Positions 8,475 to 16,338 are shown, counted from the first letter of the stretch. The stretch is DNA of 33,242 bases from Actinomycetota bacterium (GCA_018268575.1 JAFDWF010000039.1:1-33242); one strand, 5' to 3'. Made by a program: numbers and translations. The notes: generated by a model from the sequence alone, not told the origin.

Positions 8475-8624
8475 ATGCCCGAGGGCTACTGCGTCAAAGA
8501 GCGCAAGAAGGTCGAGATCAAAGACGCCAAGCAGGTGACGATGAAGAACGGCCGGCCGGCGATCCAGGGTGTCTGCCCTGACTGCGGGACGAAGATCTTC
8601 AAGATCGGCAAACTCGAGGCCTGA
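8475..8624 (+). CDS. Small zinc-ribbon-like protein (DUF5679)
   Basis: A 49-residue protein with a strong AAGGAGG Shine-Dalgarno (8461-8467) 7 nt before the ATG. It has the DUF5679 pattern: GYCVKERKKVEI, then TMKNGRPAIQGVCPDCGTKIFKIG. The central Cys and the CPDC pair could hold a metal in a half zinc-ribbon. No function is known to me for this family. It is divergent from the thiolase and followed by a GC-rich hairpin. The upstream in-frame extension lacks a ribosome binding site and is not favoured. Confidence 0.85.
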   Translation: MPEGYCVKERKKVEIKDAKQVTMKNGRPAIQGVCPDCGTKIFKIGKLEA

Positions 8625-8644
8625 CGGAGGGGCGGAGCAGCCCC

Positions 8645-8676
8645 GGGGCGGGGGCGGCTGAACCTCGCCCCGCCCC
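8645..8676 (+). terminator. GC-rich stem-loop after the DUF5679 gene
   Basis: A G-run (8645-8657) pairs with CGCCCCGCCCC (8666-8676) with one bulge and a short AT-containing loop. There is no T-tract, so termination is plausible but not certain. It separates the small DUF5679 gene from the sigma-factor operon. Confidence 0.5.
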
Positions 8677-8722
8677 GCCCCGTACAACGGTCGACGATGA
8701 GTCGGCCGAGAGAAGAGTCGCG

Positions 8723-9226
8723 ATGGGCGCGCTGACCAAGGAGCGCGATGTGCGCGCCGCCTACGCCGCCCACTCGGGCGAGCTCTACGGCTTCGCGGTG
8801 CGCTCGCTGGGCGATGCCGGCCTCGCCGAGGAGGCGGTCCAGGAGACCTTCCTGCGCGCCTGGAAAGCGGGCGAGCGCTTCAACCCCGAGATCGGCAGCC
8901 TGCGCACCTGGCTGTTCGCGATCCTGCGCAACGTGGTGATCGACCTCGGCCGCGCCCGAGCCTCGCGCCCGCGCGTCGCCGAGGGCGGGGTCGAGCCTTC
9001 GGTCGAACCGCTGGAGCAGGCACTGCTCGCCTGGCAGGTCGAGGAGGCGATGCGGCGGATCGGCGAGGATCATCGGCGAGTGCTGCTCGAGACCCACTTC
9101 CGCGCCCGTCCCTACGCGGAGGTGGCCGAGGAGCTCGGCGTGCCGGAGGGGACGATCAAGAGCCGCGTCTACTACGGGCTGAAGGCGCTGCGGGTGGCGC
9201 TCGAGGAGATGGGCTATGAGGACTGA
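8723..9226 (+). CDS. RNA polymerase ECF sigma factor
   Basis: Extracytoplasmic-function sigma factor of 167 residues. Region 2 is seen as LYGFAVRSLGDAGLAEEAVQETFLRAW followed by SLRTWLFAILRNVVIDLGRAR. Region 4 has the helix-turn-helix HFRARPYAEVAEELGVPEGTIKSRVYYGLKALR near the C-terminus. The gene overlaps the following anti-sigma gene by 11 bp, the usual arrangement for an ECF sigma with its own inhibitor. The downstream lipoprotein gene is probably co-transcribed. The signal cannot be deduced. No clear conserved autoregulatory -35/-10 pair was recognised upstream. Confidence 0.95.
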   Translation: MGALTKERDVRAAYAAHSGELYGFAVRSLGDAGLAEEAVQETFLRAWKAGERFNPEIGSLRTWLFAILRNVVIDLGRARASRPRVAEGGVEPSVEPLEQALLAWQVEEAMRRIGEDHRRVLLETHFRARPYAEVAEELGVPEGTIKSRVYYGLKALRVALEEMGYED

Positions 9227-9929
9227 GGATCACCGCGACTGGCGGCTCTCGTTGGGCGCCTACGCGCTCGGCGACCTGCCCGCCGACGAACGGGCGGCGC
9301 TCGCCGCCCACCTCGAGGGGTGCGCGGAGTGCCGCGCCGAGCTGCGCTCGCTGGAAGGGGTCGCGGCGCTGCTGCCGCTCGCCGACCCGGACCGGATCGA
9401 GGCGCCCGCGGTGCGGCCGCCCGCCGACCTCGGCGCCCGGATCGAGGCCCAGATCACGGCGGAAAGCTCCAGGGAGGACCGTGAGAGGCGGCGGCGCCGT
9501 TGGCGGTTGGGCATCGGCGGTGCCGTCGCCACCGCGGCCGTCGCGGCCGTCCTCCTGCTCGTGGCCCTGCCGATCGGCGGCGGGGAAAGTTCGCCCGCCC
9601 AGCAGGTGCGCTTCGCCTCCTTGCCGAAAGGGGTGAGCATCGACGCAACCCTCGAACCCCACGCCTTCGGCACCGAGATCCAGATGTACGTGAAGGGCAT
9701 CCGCTCCGGCACGCTCTGCCGCGTCTTCCTGCGCGGCGAGGGCGGGCGGACCTTCTCCGCGGGCAGCTTCCGCTACCGCTGGGGGAGCGACTCCGAGGTC
9801 CGGCTCTCCTCGGCGCTCGACCTCTCCCAGGCGGCGGTGATCGGCGTCCACGCCGGCGATCGCACCTTCACCGCGCCGATCAGCTCGGCGACCGCGATGG
9901 TGAGTGGGGCGGGCATCGATTCGACGTGA
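9216..9929 (+). CDS. Zinc anti-sigma factor, membrane-anchored
   Basis: Anti-sigma factor of 237 residues for the preceding ECF sigma. The N-terminal zinc-binding motif H32-x3-C36-x2-C39 (AHLEGCAECRAEL) is complete. A basic stretch (about 88-97) precedes one transmembrane helix (about 98-120). The outer domain of about 115 residues is rich in beta-strand patterns (IQMYVKGIRSGTLCRVFLRGEGG, SFRYRWGSDSEVRLSSALDLS) like the RskA C-terminal domain. This places the sensor outside the membrane and the sigma-binding part inside. The start overlaps the sigma gene and its stop overlaps the next GTG. Confidence 0.92.
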   Translation: MRTEDHRDWRLSLGAYALGDLPADERAALAAHLEGCAECRAELRSLEGVAALLPLADPDRIEAPAVRPPADLGARIEAQITAESSREDRERRRRRWRLGIGGAVATAAVAAVLLLVALPIGGGESSPAQQVRFASLPKGVSIDATLEPHAFGTEIQMYVKGIRSGTLCRVFLRGEGGRTFSAGSFRYRWGSDSEVRLSSALDLSQAAVIGVHAGDRTFTAPISSATAMVSGAGIDST

Positions 9930-10501
9930 GCGCCCAACACCCGCGCGTTCGCAGTTTCCTACACACGTTGTGGGGAACTGCGAACTCACTCCGGGTGGCC
10001 GCGGCGGTGGGGGTGATCGTCGGCGGGGCCGTGCTCGCCGGCTGCGGCGGCGGGTCGTCGAGTAGCTCCGCGGCCGGCTCGACCGCGAAGACGACGACCA
10101 CGCCGGTCGCCAAGCCGCCGCCGAACGCCGAAGAAGGGACCGTCTTCGTCTCCCTCGGCAGCGCCGCCGGGCTCGGGCAGGTGCTGGTCGACTCCCAGGG
10201 CCGCACCCTCTACGCCTTCTCCAAGGACAGCGGCAAAAGCTCCGCCTGCACGGGCGCCTGCGCGAAGGCGTGGCCGCCGCTCCTGGTCGAAAACGGCGAA
10301 CCGGAGCCGTCGAACGGCGCCGGCGCCGCCCGCCTCGGCACGATCACCCTGCCCGACGGCAGCCGCCAGGTCACCTACGCCGGCCACCCGCTCTACGGCT
10401 TCAGCGGCGACAAGCAGCCGGGCGAAGCGAACGGCAACGGCTCCTCCGCCTTCGGCGGCACCTGGACGGCGCTCAAGGGCTCCGGCGCTCCGGCGGGCTG
10501 A
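9926..10501 (+). CDS. Secreted lipoprotein with COG4315 repeats
   Basis: Lipoprotein of 191 residues starting at GTG that overlaps the anti-sigma stop by four bases (GTGA). A hydrophobic segment ends in the lipobox LAGC with Cys40, followed by a Ser/Thr-rich linker. The mature part has two copies of the COG4315 'secreted repeat' pattern: VLVDSQGRTLYAFSKDSGKSS with CTGACAKAWPPLLV, then VTYAGHPLYGFSGDKQPGEANG. The function of this family is not established. Position as third gene behind a sigma/anti-sigma pair suggests it is a target of, or sensor for, the same envelope signal. The much longer upstream open frame in this phase is a shadow of the anti-sigma gene. Confidence 0.88.
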   Translation: MSAQHPRVRSFLHTLWGTANSLRVAAAVGVIVGGAVLAGCGGGSSSSSAAGSTAKTTTTPVAKPPPNAEEGTVFVSLGSAAGLGQVLVDSQGRTLYAFSKDSGKSSACTGACAKAWPPLLVENGEPEPSNGAGAARLGTITLPDGSRQVTYAGHPLYGFSGDKQPGEANGNGSSAFGGTWTALKGSGAPAG

Positions 10502-10504
10502 GGC

Positions 10505-10806
10505 CGCCGGGAAGGATGGCCGTCACAGACCTTCCCGGATCTCGAACGGTCAGAAGACTCCGTGGTTCGCAATCCCCGCCATACGTGGATAAGGGACCAC
10601 GCCGATCCCCGACCGTCGAGGGACGTGGCATCTCCGTGACGAGCGCCCCGTCCCCCACGTCGATCCCGCAGACGTGCCGTCCCTGTGAGGGGTCCTCCCC
10701 GCGAGCTCCCCGTCCCGGGCGTCCCGGAGGCGGCCACAGCCTGCCCGGGTGTCGCCCCCGGGACGCCCGGGACGTACGAGCTCCGATCGGTCCGGCCTCG
10801 TCCCTT
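10505..10806 (+). repeat. Long structured intergenic repeat, copy 1
   Basis: This spacer between two convergent genes is collinear over its whole length with the reverse complement of 16090-16437. Shared blocks in order: GTCACAGACCTTCCCGGAT, CGAACGGTCAG, CTCCGTGGTTC, GACCGTCGAGGGACGTGG, CCCACGTCGA, CAGACGTGCCGTCCCTGTGA, a large hairpin (10711-10774), and CTCCGATCGGTCCGGCC. Copy 1 lacks a ~47-bp hairpin present in copy 2. GACGTGG (10622-10628) can pair with CCACGTC, and CGTGGT with ACCACG. No open frame is conserved, so it is a structured DNA or RNA element. The rest of the spacer (10807-10841) holds a CCCGGGC-rich hairpin. Confidence 0.85.
10711..10774 (+). repeat. Hairpin module with conserved 18-nt loop, copy 1
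   Basis: A perfect 17-bp stem (10711-10727 with 10758-10774) is extended by GGCG/CGCC and closes the loop GCCACAGCCTGCCCGGGT (10733-10750). The same loop occurs at 16144-16161 (reverse complement) and at 16523-16540. Confidence 0.85.
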
Positions 10807-10841
10807 ACGCGGCCCGGGCCCTCGCCCGGGCGCCGGCTTCC

Positions 10842-11480
10842 CTACTCCGGGATCGGCAGGCCGCGCTTGCGGTAGGGCGCGGTCGGCGGGGAGATCGCGC
10901 GGATCTCGGCGAGCAGGCGGGCGGAGAGATCGCCGGGGTCCTCGTCGGCGCGCGGCTGTCCTCCGGCCGGGTCGAAGAAGCGGATCGCGATGCGAGGGCG
11001 GCGGGGGAAGCCGGTGAGGTCGGTGGTGCCGCTGACGGCGACGCAGCAGACGTGCGCCTCGGGCACTTCCAGCGCCAGTCGGCCGACGCCGCTCCGCGCC
11101 CTCATCGTGCGGCCCTTCGAGCGGGTGCCCTCGGGGAAGACGCCGACGCAGGAGCCCTCGCGCAGCGCCGTCACCGCGTTGGCCAGCGCCTGCGCGTCAC
11201 CGGCGCCGCGGACGATCGGGATCTGGCCCATCCCGTTGAGCACCGGCGCCAGGCCCTTGACGTCCCAGAGCTCGGATTTGGCGAGCGCCCGGATCATCCG
11301 CCGCTTGCGGGCGGCGAAGCCGATCATCACCGGGTCCCAATGGCTGTCGTGGTTGCCGACCAGAAGCAGCGGGCCGCTCGTGGGCAGGACCTCGACGCCG
11401 CTGACCTGCAGCCGCGCCCAGCGGGCGACCGGCAGGTTGACGGCCATCGCGAAGCGGTAGGTGCGGGTGGGCTCGCGCAT
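10842..11480 (-). CDS. 1-acyl-sn-glycerol-3-phosphate acyltransferase (PlsC family)
   Basis: Membrane-associated acyltransferase of 212 residues that transfers a fatty acyl chain to lysophosphatidate or a related acceptor in phospholipid synthesis. The catalytic H-x4-D box is His44-Asp49 (VGNHDSHWDP), and the acceptor-binding FPEGTRS is at 115-121. The PIVRG segment near residue 88 is also typical. The length is that of a minimal PlsC. A TACGCT box 12 nt upstream of the ATG suggests a short or absent leader. Paralogues are common in actinobacteria, so the exact acceptor is unknown. Its tail faces the long structured repeat. Confidence 0.92.
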   Translation of the reverse strand: MREPTRTYRFAMAVNLPVARWARLQVSGVEVLPTSGPLLLVGNHDSHWDPVMIGFAARKRRMIRALAKSELWDVKGLAPVLNGMGQIPIVRGAGDAQALANAVTALREGSCVGVFPEGTRSKGRTMRARSGVGRLALEVPEAHVCCVAVSGTTDLTGFPRRPRIAIRFFDPAGGQPRADEDPGDLSARLLAEIRAISPPTAPYRKRGLPIPE

Positions 11481-11555
11481 CCGGGGGCGGCAAGCGTATT
11501 CGCTGGAGCATCCTTCCGAAAAGTCGCCCGGGGTATCCGCAAATTACGAACTAAA

Positions 11556-12017
11556 GTGTCCAGCGTGTCGCAGAAGCCGCTGGAGTTGATCCTTGCCAGG
11601 AACTTGATGTCGGCGCTCTCCACCCCGGCCTTCCTGGTCGACGAGGGAGGCCTGCTCGTTTTCTACAACGAGGCGGCGGCGACGCTGCTCGGCAAGCGCT
11701 TCGAGGAGGTCGGCGAGGTCGGCCCGGGCGAGTGGGGCGGCCTCTTCGGCCCCTACGACGCGAGTGGCGAGACGATCCCCTACGAGGAGCTGCCGGTGGT
11801 GCGCGTGGTGCGGGCCGGCCGCCCCGCCCACGCCGGCTTCGGCGTCCGCGCCTTCGACGGTCGGGTCCACGCGGTCGAGTGCACGGCCTTCCCGATCCTC
11901 ACCGCGCACGGCTCGCATGGCGCGATCGCGATCCTGTGGCCGGTCGAGGGTGACCTCCCGGCCGACGCCGTGCCCGCCGCGACACTCGCCGCGCATCCCA
12001 ACGGGACGGCCGCATGA
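11556..12017 (+). CDS. PAS-domain protein
   Basis: Single PAS-fold protein of about 153 residues with no attached output domain. The PAS pattern is clear: LMSALSTPAFLVDEGGLLVFYNEAAATLLGKRFEEV, then ETIPYEELPVVRVVRAGRPAHAGFGVRAFDGRVHAVECTAFPI, which is the usual strand-helix-strand order. Ligand or cofactor cannot be told. GTG at 11556 is chosen; GTG at 11565 is equally possible, and neither has a Shine-Dalgarno. The stop overlaps the next ATG (ATGA), so it is coupled to a metallo-hydrolase and then to an HD hydrolase. A sensory role for that operon is an inference. Confidence 0.8.
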   Translation: MSSVSQKPLELILARNLMSALSTPAFLVDEGGLLVFYNEAAATLLGKRFEEVGEVGPGEWGGLFGPYDASGETIPYEELPVVRVVRAGRPAHAGFGVRAFDGRVHAVECTAFPILTAHGSHGAIAILWPVEGDLPADAVPAATLAAHPNGTAA

Positions 12018-12946
12018 AGGTCAGTCTCTGGGGCACGCGCGGGTCGGTCCCCTCCCCCGGTCCGGAGACGATCCGCTACGGCGGCAACACCAGCTGCGTC
12101 GGCGTGACCCTCTCCGACGGCTCGCTGCTCGCCCTCGACGCCGGCACCGGGATCCGCAACCTCGGCCTGGCGCTGCCGGTCGAGACGACCCGGCTCCACA
12201 TCCTCCTCACCCACCTCCACCTCGACCACATCCAGGGGTTGGTCTTCTTCGAGCCGCTCTTCCGCTCGCAGGCCGAGGTCGTGATCTGGGGCCCGGCCAC
12301 GCCCGAGGCGAGCCTGCGCGATCGCATCGCCCGCTACATCTCGGCGCCGCTCTCGCCGGTCGAGGTGCGCGAGCTGCCCTGCGACGTCTCCTTCCGCGCC
12401 TCCCCGGAGCAGTGGGAGCTCGGCTCCGCCCGGATCACCGCCGCCTCGGTCGCCCACCGCGGGCCGACGCTCGGCTACCGGATCGAGGACGCGGGCTCGA
12501 CCCTCGCCTACATCCCCGACCACGAGCCCGCGCTCGGCGCCGACCTGGCGGCGCTGGAGCCCGAGTGGATCTCCGGCTTCGCCCTCGCCGAGGACGCCGA
12601 CCTCTTGATCCACGACGGCCAGTACGCCGACGAGGAGTACGCCCGCCACCTCGGTTGGGGTCACTCGGCGCTCTCGCACTCGCTGGCCTTCGCGCGGCGC
12701 ACCGGGGCGCGGCGCACCGTCCTCTTCCACCACGACCCGATGCACTCCGACCGCTGGCTCGACACCCACGCCGAGCGTGCGGCGGCCGAGTGGGTGGCGG
12801 GCGGCGGCGCGGGCGCGGTCGAGCTCGGCCGCGAGGGGACCTCCTACGAGGTCGATCCGGCGACCGGCGAATTCGCCCTCGCCGCCGAGCCCGCCGGCAG
12901 CGCGACCGTGGAGGCATCGGCGATCACCAGCGTGGTCGGCCGATGA
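12014..12946 (+). CDS. Metallo-beta-lactamase-fold hydrolase
   Basis: MBL-fold protein of 310 residues. The first metal-binding motif is THLHLDH (66-72), the classic HxHxDH. Later ligands are likely the His in SVAHRGPTLGYRI, the Asp in IPDHEP and the His in LFHHDPMHSD. The opening KVSLWGTRGSVPSPGPETIRYGGNTSCV is shared with cyclic-phosphodiesterase/RNase Z-like MBL proteins, so a phosphodiester substrate is plausible. The active site looks complete. It overlaps the PAS gene before it and the HD gene after it by four bases each, so the three proteins are probably made together. Confidence 0.9.
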   Translation: MKVSLWGTRGSVPSPGPETIRYGGNTSCVGVTLSDGSLLALDAGTGIRNLGLALPVETTRLHILLTHLHLDHIQGLVFFEPLFRSQAEVVIWGPATPEASLRDRIARYISAPLSPVEVRELPCDVSFRASPEQWELGSARITAASVAHRGPTLGYRIEDAGSTLAYIPDHEPALGADLAALEPEWISGFALAEDADLLIHDGQYADEEYARHLGWGHSALSHSLAFARRTGARRTVLFHHDPMHSDRWLDTHAERAAAEWVAGGGAGAVELGREGTSYEVDPATGEFALAAEPAGSATVEASAITSVVGR

Positions 12947-13563
12947 GCCCGATCGACACCGCGCCGATCGACGCCGCCGCGGCGCGCTCGGAGCTGATCG
13001 CCGCGGCGCTGGCGAAAGCGGCCGAGGCGCACGCGGGTCAAACCCGCAACGGCAGCGGCGGCCTCCCCTACATCGAGCACCCGCGCATGGTCGCCGCGAC
13101 GCTCGCGGCGCGCGGCTACGGTGAGGCGACGCTCGCCGCGGCGCTCCTCCACGACGTGGTCGAGGACTCGGAGACGACGGTCGAGGAGCTGCGGGCCGGG
13201 TTCGGCGACGAGGTGGCCGACCTGGTCGACGCGCTCTCCGACGACGAGTCGATCGAGCCCTACCGCGAGCGCAAGGACGAGCACCGTGGCCGGGTCGTCG
13301 CCGTCGATGGCGACGCCCTGGCGATCTACGCCGCCGACAAGCTGACCAACCTCACCACCCTGCACGCGGCGATCGAGGCCGAAGGGATGCGGGTCGCCGA
13401 CGAGTACAACGTCTCGCTCGGGCTGAAGCTCGAAGTCTGGGAAGCCGACGCCGCCATGTTGGCCACGACGGAACCCGAGCTGCCGCTGTTGGACGAGCTG
13501 CGGGAGGCGATCAATCGTCTTGCGGCGGATCTAAGAGCGGCAAGCCCTCGTTCCTGTACCTGA
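12943..13563 (+). CDS. HD-domain hydrolase, Mesh1/SpoT-like small alarmone hydrolase
   Basis: Stand-alone HD hydrolase of 206 residues resembling the hydrolase half of RelA/SpoT and Mesh1. Visible metal ligands: His46 in YIEHPRMVA, His70-Asp71 in ALLHDVVEDSETT, and Asp133 in YAADKLTNLTTL. The HAGQTRNGSGG segment at 30-40 matches the RelA/SpoT entry motif. There is no synthetase or TGS domain. The expected reaction is removal of the 3'-pyrophosphate from (p)ppGpp, but related HD proteins use other nucleotides. The start overlaps the MBL gene stop (ATGA). The last 53 bp overlap tail to tail with the DUF6328 gene. Confidence 0.85.
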   Translation: MSPIDTAPIDAAAARSELIAAALAKAAEAHAGQTRNGSGGLPYIEHPRMVAATLAARGYGEATLAAALLHDVVEDSETTVEELRAGFGDEVADLVDALSDDESIEPYRERKDEHRGRVVAVDGDALAIYAADKLTNLTTLHAAIEAEGMRVADEYNVSLGLKLEVWEADAAMLATTEPELPLLDELREAINRLAADLRAASPRSCT

Positions 13564-14044
13564 GCCGGCGCTTCAGCGGCAGCACCGCCCAGAGCAGGAA
13601 GAACATCGCCAGTACCAGCGCCGTGGTGACGACGGTGGTCGCGACGGTGCCGAAGAGGACGTTGGTGACCAGCATGATCGCGCAGGTCATCGCCAGCGCC
13701 AGGACGCCGAGGCCGAGGATCGCAAGCCGGTTGGCGATGAAGACGAGCCGGCCCTTCTGCTGGTAGCGGAAGGTGATCCGGTGGTAGGCGGAGGGGGCGA
13801 TCAAGAGCGCCGCCGAGAGCGCGGTCAGCAGCAGGGTCGCGAAGTAGGCCTTTTTGTCGAAGGCGCTGATCGCGGTGAAGTGCTGCTGGAAGGGCACCGC
13901 GAGGAGGAAGGCGAACAGCACCTGCACCCCGGGCAGCGCCACCCGCAGCTCCTGCAACAGCTCGGAGAGGTTGCGGTCGAGCCGCTCCTCTTCGGTCTCG
14001 TGGCGGCCCGACGGTCGCCCCTGCGGATCACGGTCCTCCTCCAT
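13511..14044 (-). CDS. DUF6328 family membrane protein
   Basis: Integral membrane protein of 177 residues. A charged N-terminus (EEERLDRNLSELLQELRVALPGVQVLFAFLLAVPFQ) leads into four hydrophobic segments, with SAYHRITFRYQQKGRLVFIANRLAI between helices. This matches DUF6328, a family without known function. The ATG at 14044 is chosen because the 34 upstream in-frame codons are Arg/Pro-rich and overlap the divergent phosphorylase promoter. The 3' end lies inside the end of the convergent HD gene. Confidence 0.75.
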   Translation of the reverse strand: MEEDRDPQGRPSGRHETEEERLDRNLSELLQELRVALPGVQVLFAFLLAVPFQQHFTAISAFDKKAYFATLLLTALSAALLIAPSAYHRITFRYQQKGRLVFIANRLAILGLGVLALAMTCAIMLVTNVLFGTVATTVVTTALVLAMFFLLWAVLPLKRRLRYRNEGLPLLDPPQDD

Positions 14045-14108
14045 CGACGCCGATCGTAGGCCACGCCCGGGCGTTCGCACCCACGGCGCGGCGGCATACG
14101 ATGCCGCG

Positions 14109-14789
14109 ATGGGACGCCTCGCCGTGATCCTCGGCTCCAACGCCATCGGCCCGGGCGGCAGTGAGATCGCCGCGGCGGCGGCCGAGCACGGGGCGGCGGT
14201 GGTGCAGCGCCATGGCGGCGAGAGCGCCTACGTCCTCCCGCACGAGATCGATCACGCCGCCAACCTGCGGCCGTTGGTCGAGCAGGGCTGCGACCGGGTA
14301 CTGGCGGTCGCCTCGGTCGGCTCGCTGCGCACCGACCTTCCCGTCGGCAGCTTCGTCTGCCCCGACGATTTCATCGCCCTCCACCTCGGCCTCTCGATCT
14401 TCCCCGACACCCGCGCCCACTCGGCCCCGGCCTTCGCCGCACGCTGGCGGGGCGAGCTGCTCGAGGCCTGGGGCACGGGCGCCGAGCCGGCGGTCGACGG
14501 CGGCGTCTACTGGCAGACGATCGGGCCGCGCTTCGAGACCCCGGCCGAGATCCGGATGATCGCCCCGCACGCCGACCTGGTCGGGATGACGATCGCCTCC
14601 GAGTGCGTCGTCGCCGGCGAGCTGGGGCTGGAATACGCGGCGATCTGCGTCGTCGACAACCTCGCCAACGGACTTGCCGAGCGGCAGCTGAGCGTCGAGG
14701 AGATCGAAGCCGACCGGCTGATCAACGCGACGCGGCTGCGCGACGGGCTCGCCGCCGTCCTCCCCCGGCTCGGGGCGGTCGGGCGGTGA
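14109..14789 (+). CDS. Nucleoside phosphorylase, MTAP/MTI phosphorylase family
   Basis: Purine nucleoside phosphorylase of 226 residues in the methylthioadenosine phosphorylase family. The hallmark TIGPRFETPAEIRM is at 138-150, the methionine of VGMTIASECVVAGELGLEYA at 160 lies in the ribosyl pocket, and VVDNLANG (182-188) gives the base-binding Asp. The protein is shorter than typical MTAP (about 260-290). Because the next gene encodes an MTA/SAH deaminase and overlaps it (GTGA), the natural substrate may be 5'-methylthioinosine, as in the Pseudomonas deaminase route, rather than methylthioadenosine. That assignment is inferred from context. Confidence 0.85.
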   Translation: MGRLAVILGSNAIGPGGSEIAAAAAEHGAAVVQRHGGESAYVLPHEIDHAANLRPLVEQGCDRVLAVASVGSLRTDLPVGSFVCPDDFIALHLGLSIFPDTRAHSAPAFAARWRGELLEAWGTGAEPAVDGGVYWQTIGPRFETPAEIRMIAPHADLVGMTIASECVVAGELGLEYAAICVVDNLANGLAERQLSVEEIEADRLINATRLRDGLAAVLPRLGAVGR

Positions 14790-16042
14790 GCAAGCCGGCG
14801 CCGCTCCTGGTCACCGGCGCGCGCCTCGACGGCGAGACGATTGGGCTGCGCTGCGCCGATGACGGGACGATCGCCGCGCTCGGTCCCGACGTCCTCGCCG
14901 CGCCCGGCGAGGAGGCGTTCGAGGCGGCCGGCGCGATCCTGGTGCCGCCGCTGGTCAACGGCCATACCCACGCGGCGATGACGCTCTTCCGCGGCAGCGG
15001 CGGTGACCTGCCGCTGATGCCCTGGCTGGAAGAACGGATCTGGCCGGTCGAGGCGAAGCTCGAGCCCGACGACGTCTACTGGGGCGCGCGGCTCGCCTGC
15101 CTGGAGATGACCCGCTCCGGCACCACCCGCTTCTGGGACATGTACTGGCACCCCGAAGCGACCGCGCAGGCGGTGGCCGACGCGGGGCTGCGGGCGACGA
15201 TCGGCGCGCCGATGTTCGACCGGGGCGGTGATCCGAAGGTGGCGCAGGCGGAGGCACGCGAGAGCCTCGAGATGCTGGCGGCCTTCGGCGGCCCGATCAC
15301 CGCGGCGCTCGCCCCCCACTCGATCTACATGGTCGGCGAGGAGTCGCTCGCCTTCCTCGCCGAGCTCTCGGCCGAGTCGGGCGCGCCGGTCCAGATCCAC
15401 CTCTCCGAGACGAAGCCCGAGGTCGACGACTGTCTCGGCGAACGCGGCCGCCGTCCCGCCGCATATCTCGACGATCTCGGCCTGTTGAGCGAGCGGACGG
15501 TCCTCGCCCACGGCGTCTGGCTCGACGACGAAGAGCTGGCGCTGATCGCCGCTCGCGGCGCGACCGTCGTCTCCAACCCGGCGGCGAACATGAAGCTCGC
15601 GGTCGGCAAGATCTTCGACTGGCCCTCGGCGCGCGCCGCCGAGGTGCAAGTCGGGCTCGGCACCGACGGCGCCGGATCGAACGACTCGCTCGACCTGCTC
15701 ACCGACCTGAAGCTGTTCGCGCTCGCCCAGCGCCACGCGGCCGCCGACGCGACCGCGATCTCGGTGAACGACGCCTGGGAGATCGCCACCGGCGCGAAGG
15801 CTCCGGCGCTCGGCGCCACCCCGCTCGCGGTCGGCGAGCCCGCCGACTTCCTCCTCCTCGATCCGGCTGTGCCGGAGCTGGCGATCGGCGAGGCGACCGC
15901 CGACCTCGTCTACGCCGTCGACCGCACCGCCGTCGACACGGTCGTCGTCGCCGGCAAGGTCCTGATGCGCGGCGGCGTGCAGCCCGAGCGCAACGAAGTC
16001 GTCGCCCGAGCCCGCGAGCGCGCTTCCCGCCTCGGCCTGTAG
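14786..16042 (+). CDS. mtaD: 5-methylthioadenosine/S-adenosylhomocysteine deaminase-like amidohydrolase
   Basis: Amidohydrolase of 418 residues that would deaminate methylthioadenosine or S-adenosylhomocysteine to the inosine forms. Metal and catalytic residues are visible in order: His60 and His62 (NGHTHAAM), His178 (APHSIYMV), His205 and Glu208 (IHLSETKPE), His242 (LAHGVWLDD) and Asp294 (GLGTDGAGSND). SNPAANMKLAVG is also a family signature. Start GTG overlaps the phosphorylase stop. Together the two enzymes make a purine and methylthioribose salvage path from polyamine or SAM metabolism. A guanine or other aminohydrolase role is less likely given the partner gene. Confidence 0.88.
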   Translation: MSKPAPLLVTGARLDGETIGLRCADDGTIAALGPDVLAAPGEEAFEAAGAILVPPLVNGHTHAAMTLFRGSGGDLPLMPWLEERIWPVEAKLEPDDVYWGARLACLEMTRSGTTRFWDMYWHPEATAQAVADAGLRATIGAPMFDRGGDPKVAQAEARESLEMLAAFGGPITAALAPHSIYMVGEESLAFLAELSAESGAPVQIHLSETKPEVDDCLGERGRRPAAYLDDLGLLSERTVLAHGVWLDDEELALIAARGATVVSNPAANMKLAVGKIFDWPSARAAEVQVGLGTDGAGSNDSLDLLTDLKLFALAQRHAAADATAISVNDAWEIATGAKAPALGATPLAVGEPADFLLLDPAVPELAIGEATADLVYAVDRTAVDTVVVAGKVLMRGGVQPERNEVVARARERASRLGL

Positions 16043-16123
16043 GGGTCGGGCCGCGGGCCGTCGTGGCCGGGCCGAGCTGTCGCCCGCGCAAGGGACGGGG
16101 CCGGACCGATCGGAGCCCCGGCC

Positions 16124-16181
16124 TCCCGGGCGTCCCGGAGGCGACCCGGGCAGGCTGTGGCCGCCTCCGGGACGCCCGGGA
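16124..16181 (-). repeat. Hairpin module with conserved 18-nt loop, copy 2
   Basis: A perfect 20-bp stem (16124-16143 with 16162-16181) encloses an 18-nt loop (16144-16161) that is the reverse complement of GCCACAGCCTGCCCGGGT. It is part of the long repeat copy 2. Confidence 0.85.
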
Positions 16182-16237
16182 CGGGGAGTCCGCGGGAGGT
16201 CCCGTCACAGGGACGGCACGTCTGCGGGGGCTCCGGT

Positions 16238-16286
16238 GTTGATGGGCCGAAAACTCCAGCATGTCTGGAGTTTTCGGCCCGTCGAC
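16238..16286 (+). repeat. GGGCCGAAAAC hairpin, copy 1
   Basis: The left arm (16238-16259) and right arm (16265-16286) pair over 22 positions around loop CATGT. The outer GTTGAT pairs with GTCGAC through two G-U wobbles when read as plus-strand RNA. The 17-nt arm GTTGATGGGCCGAAAAC recurs at 30910. Here it is nested inside the long repeat and is absent from the other long copy. Confidence 0.85.
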
Positions 16287-16338
16287 GTGGGAGGCGGGGC
16301 ACCGTACGGAGATGCCACGTCCCTCGACGGTCGGGAGA

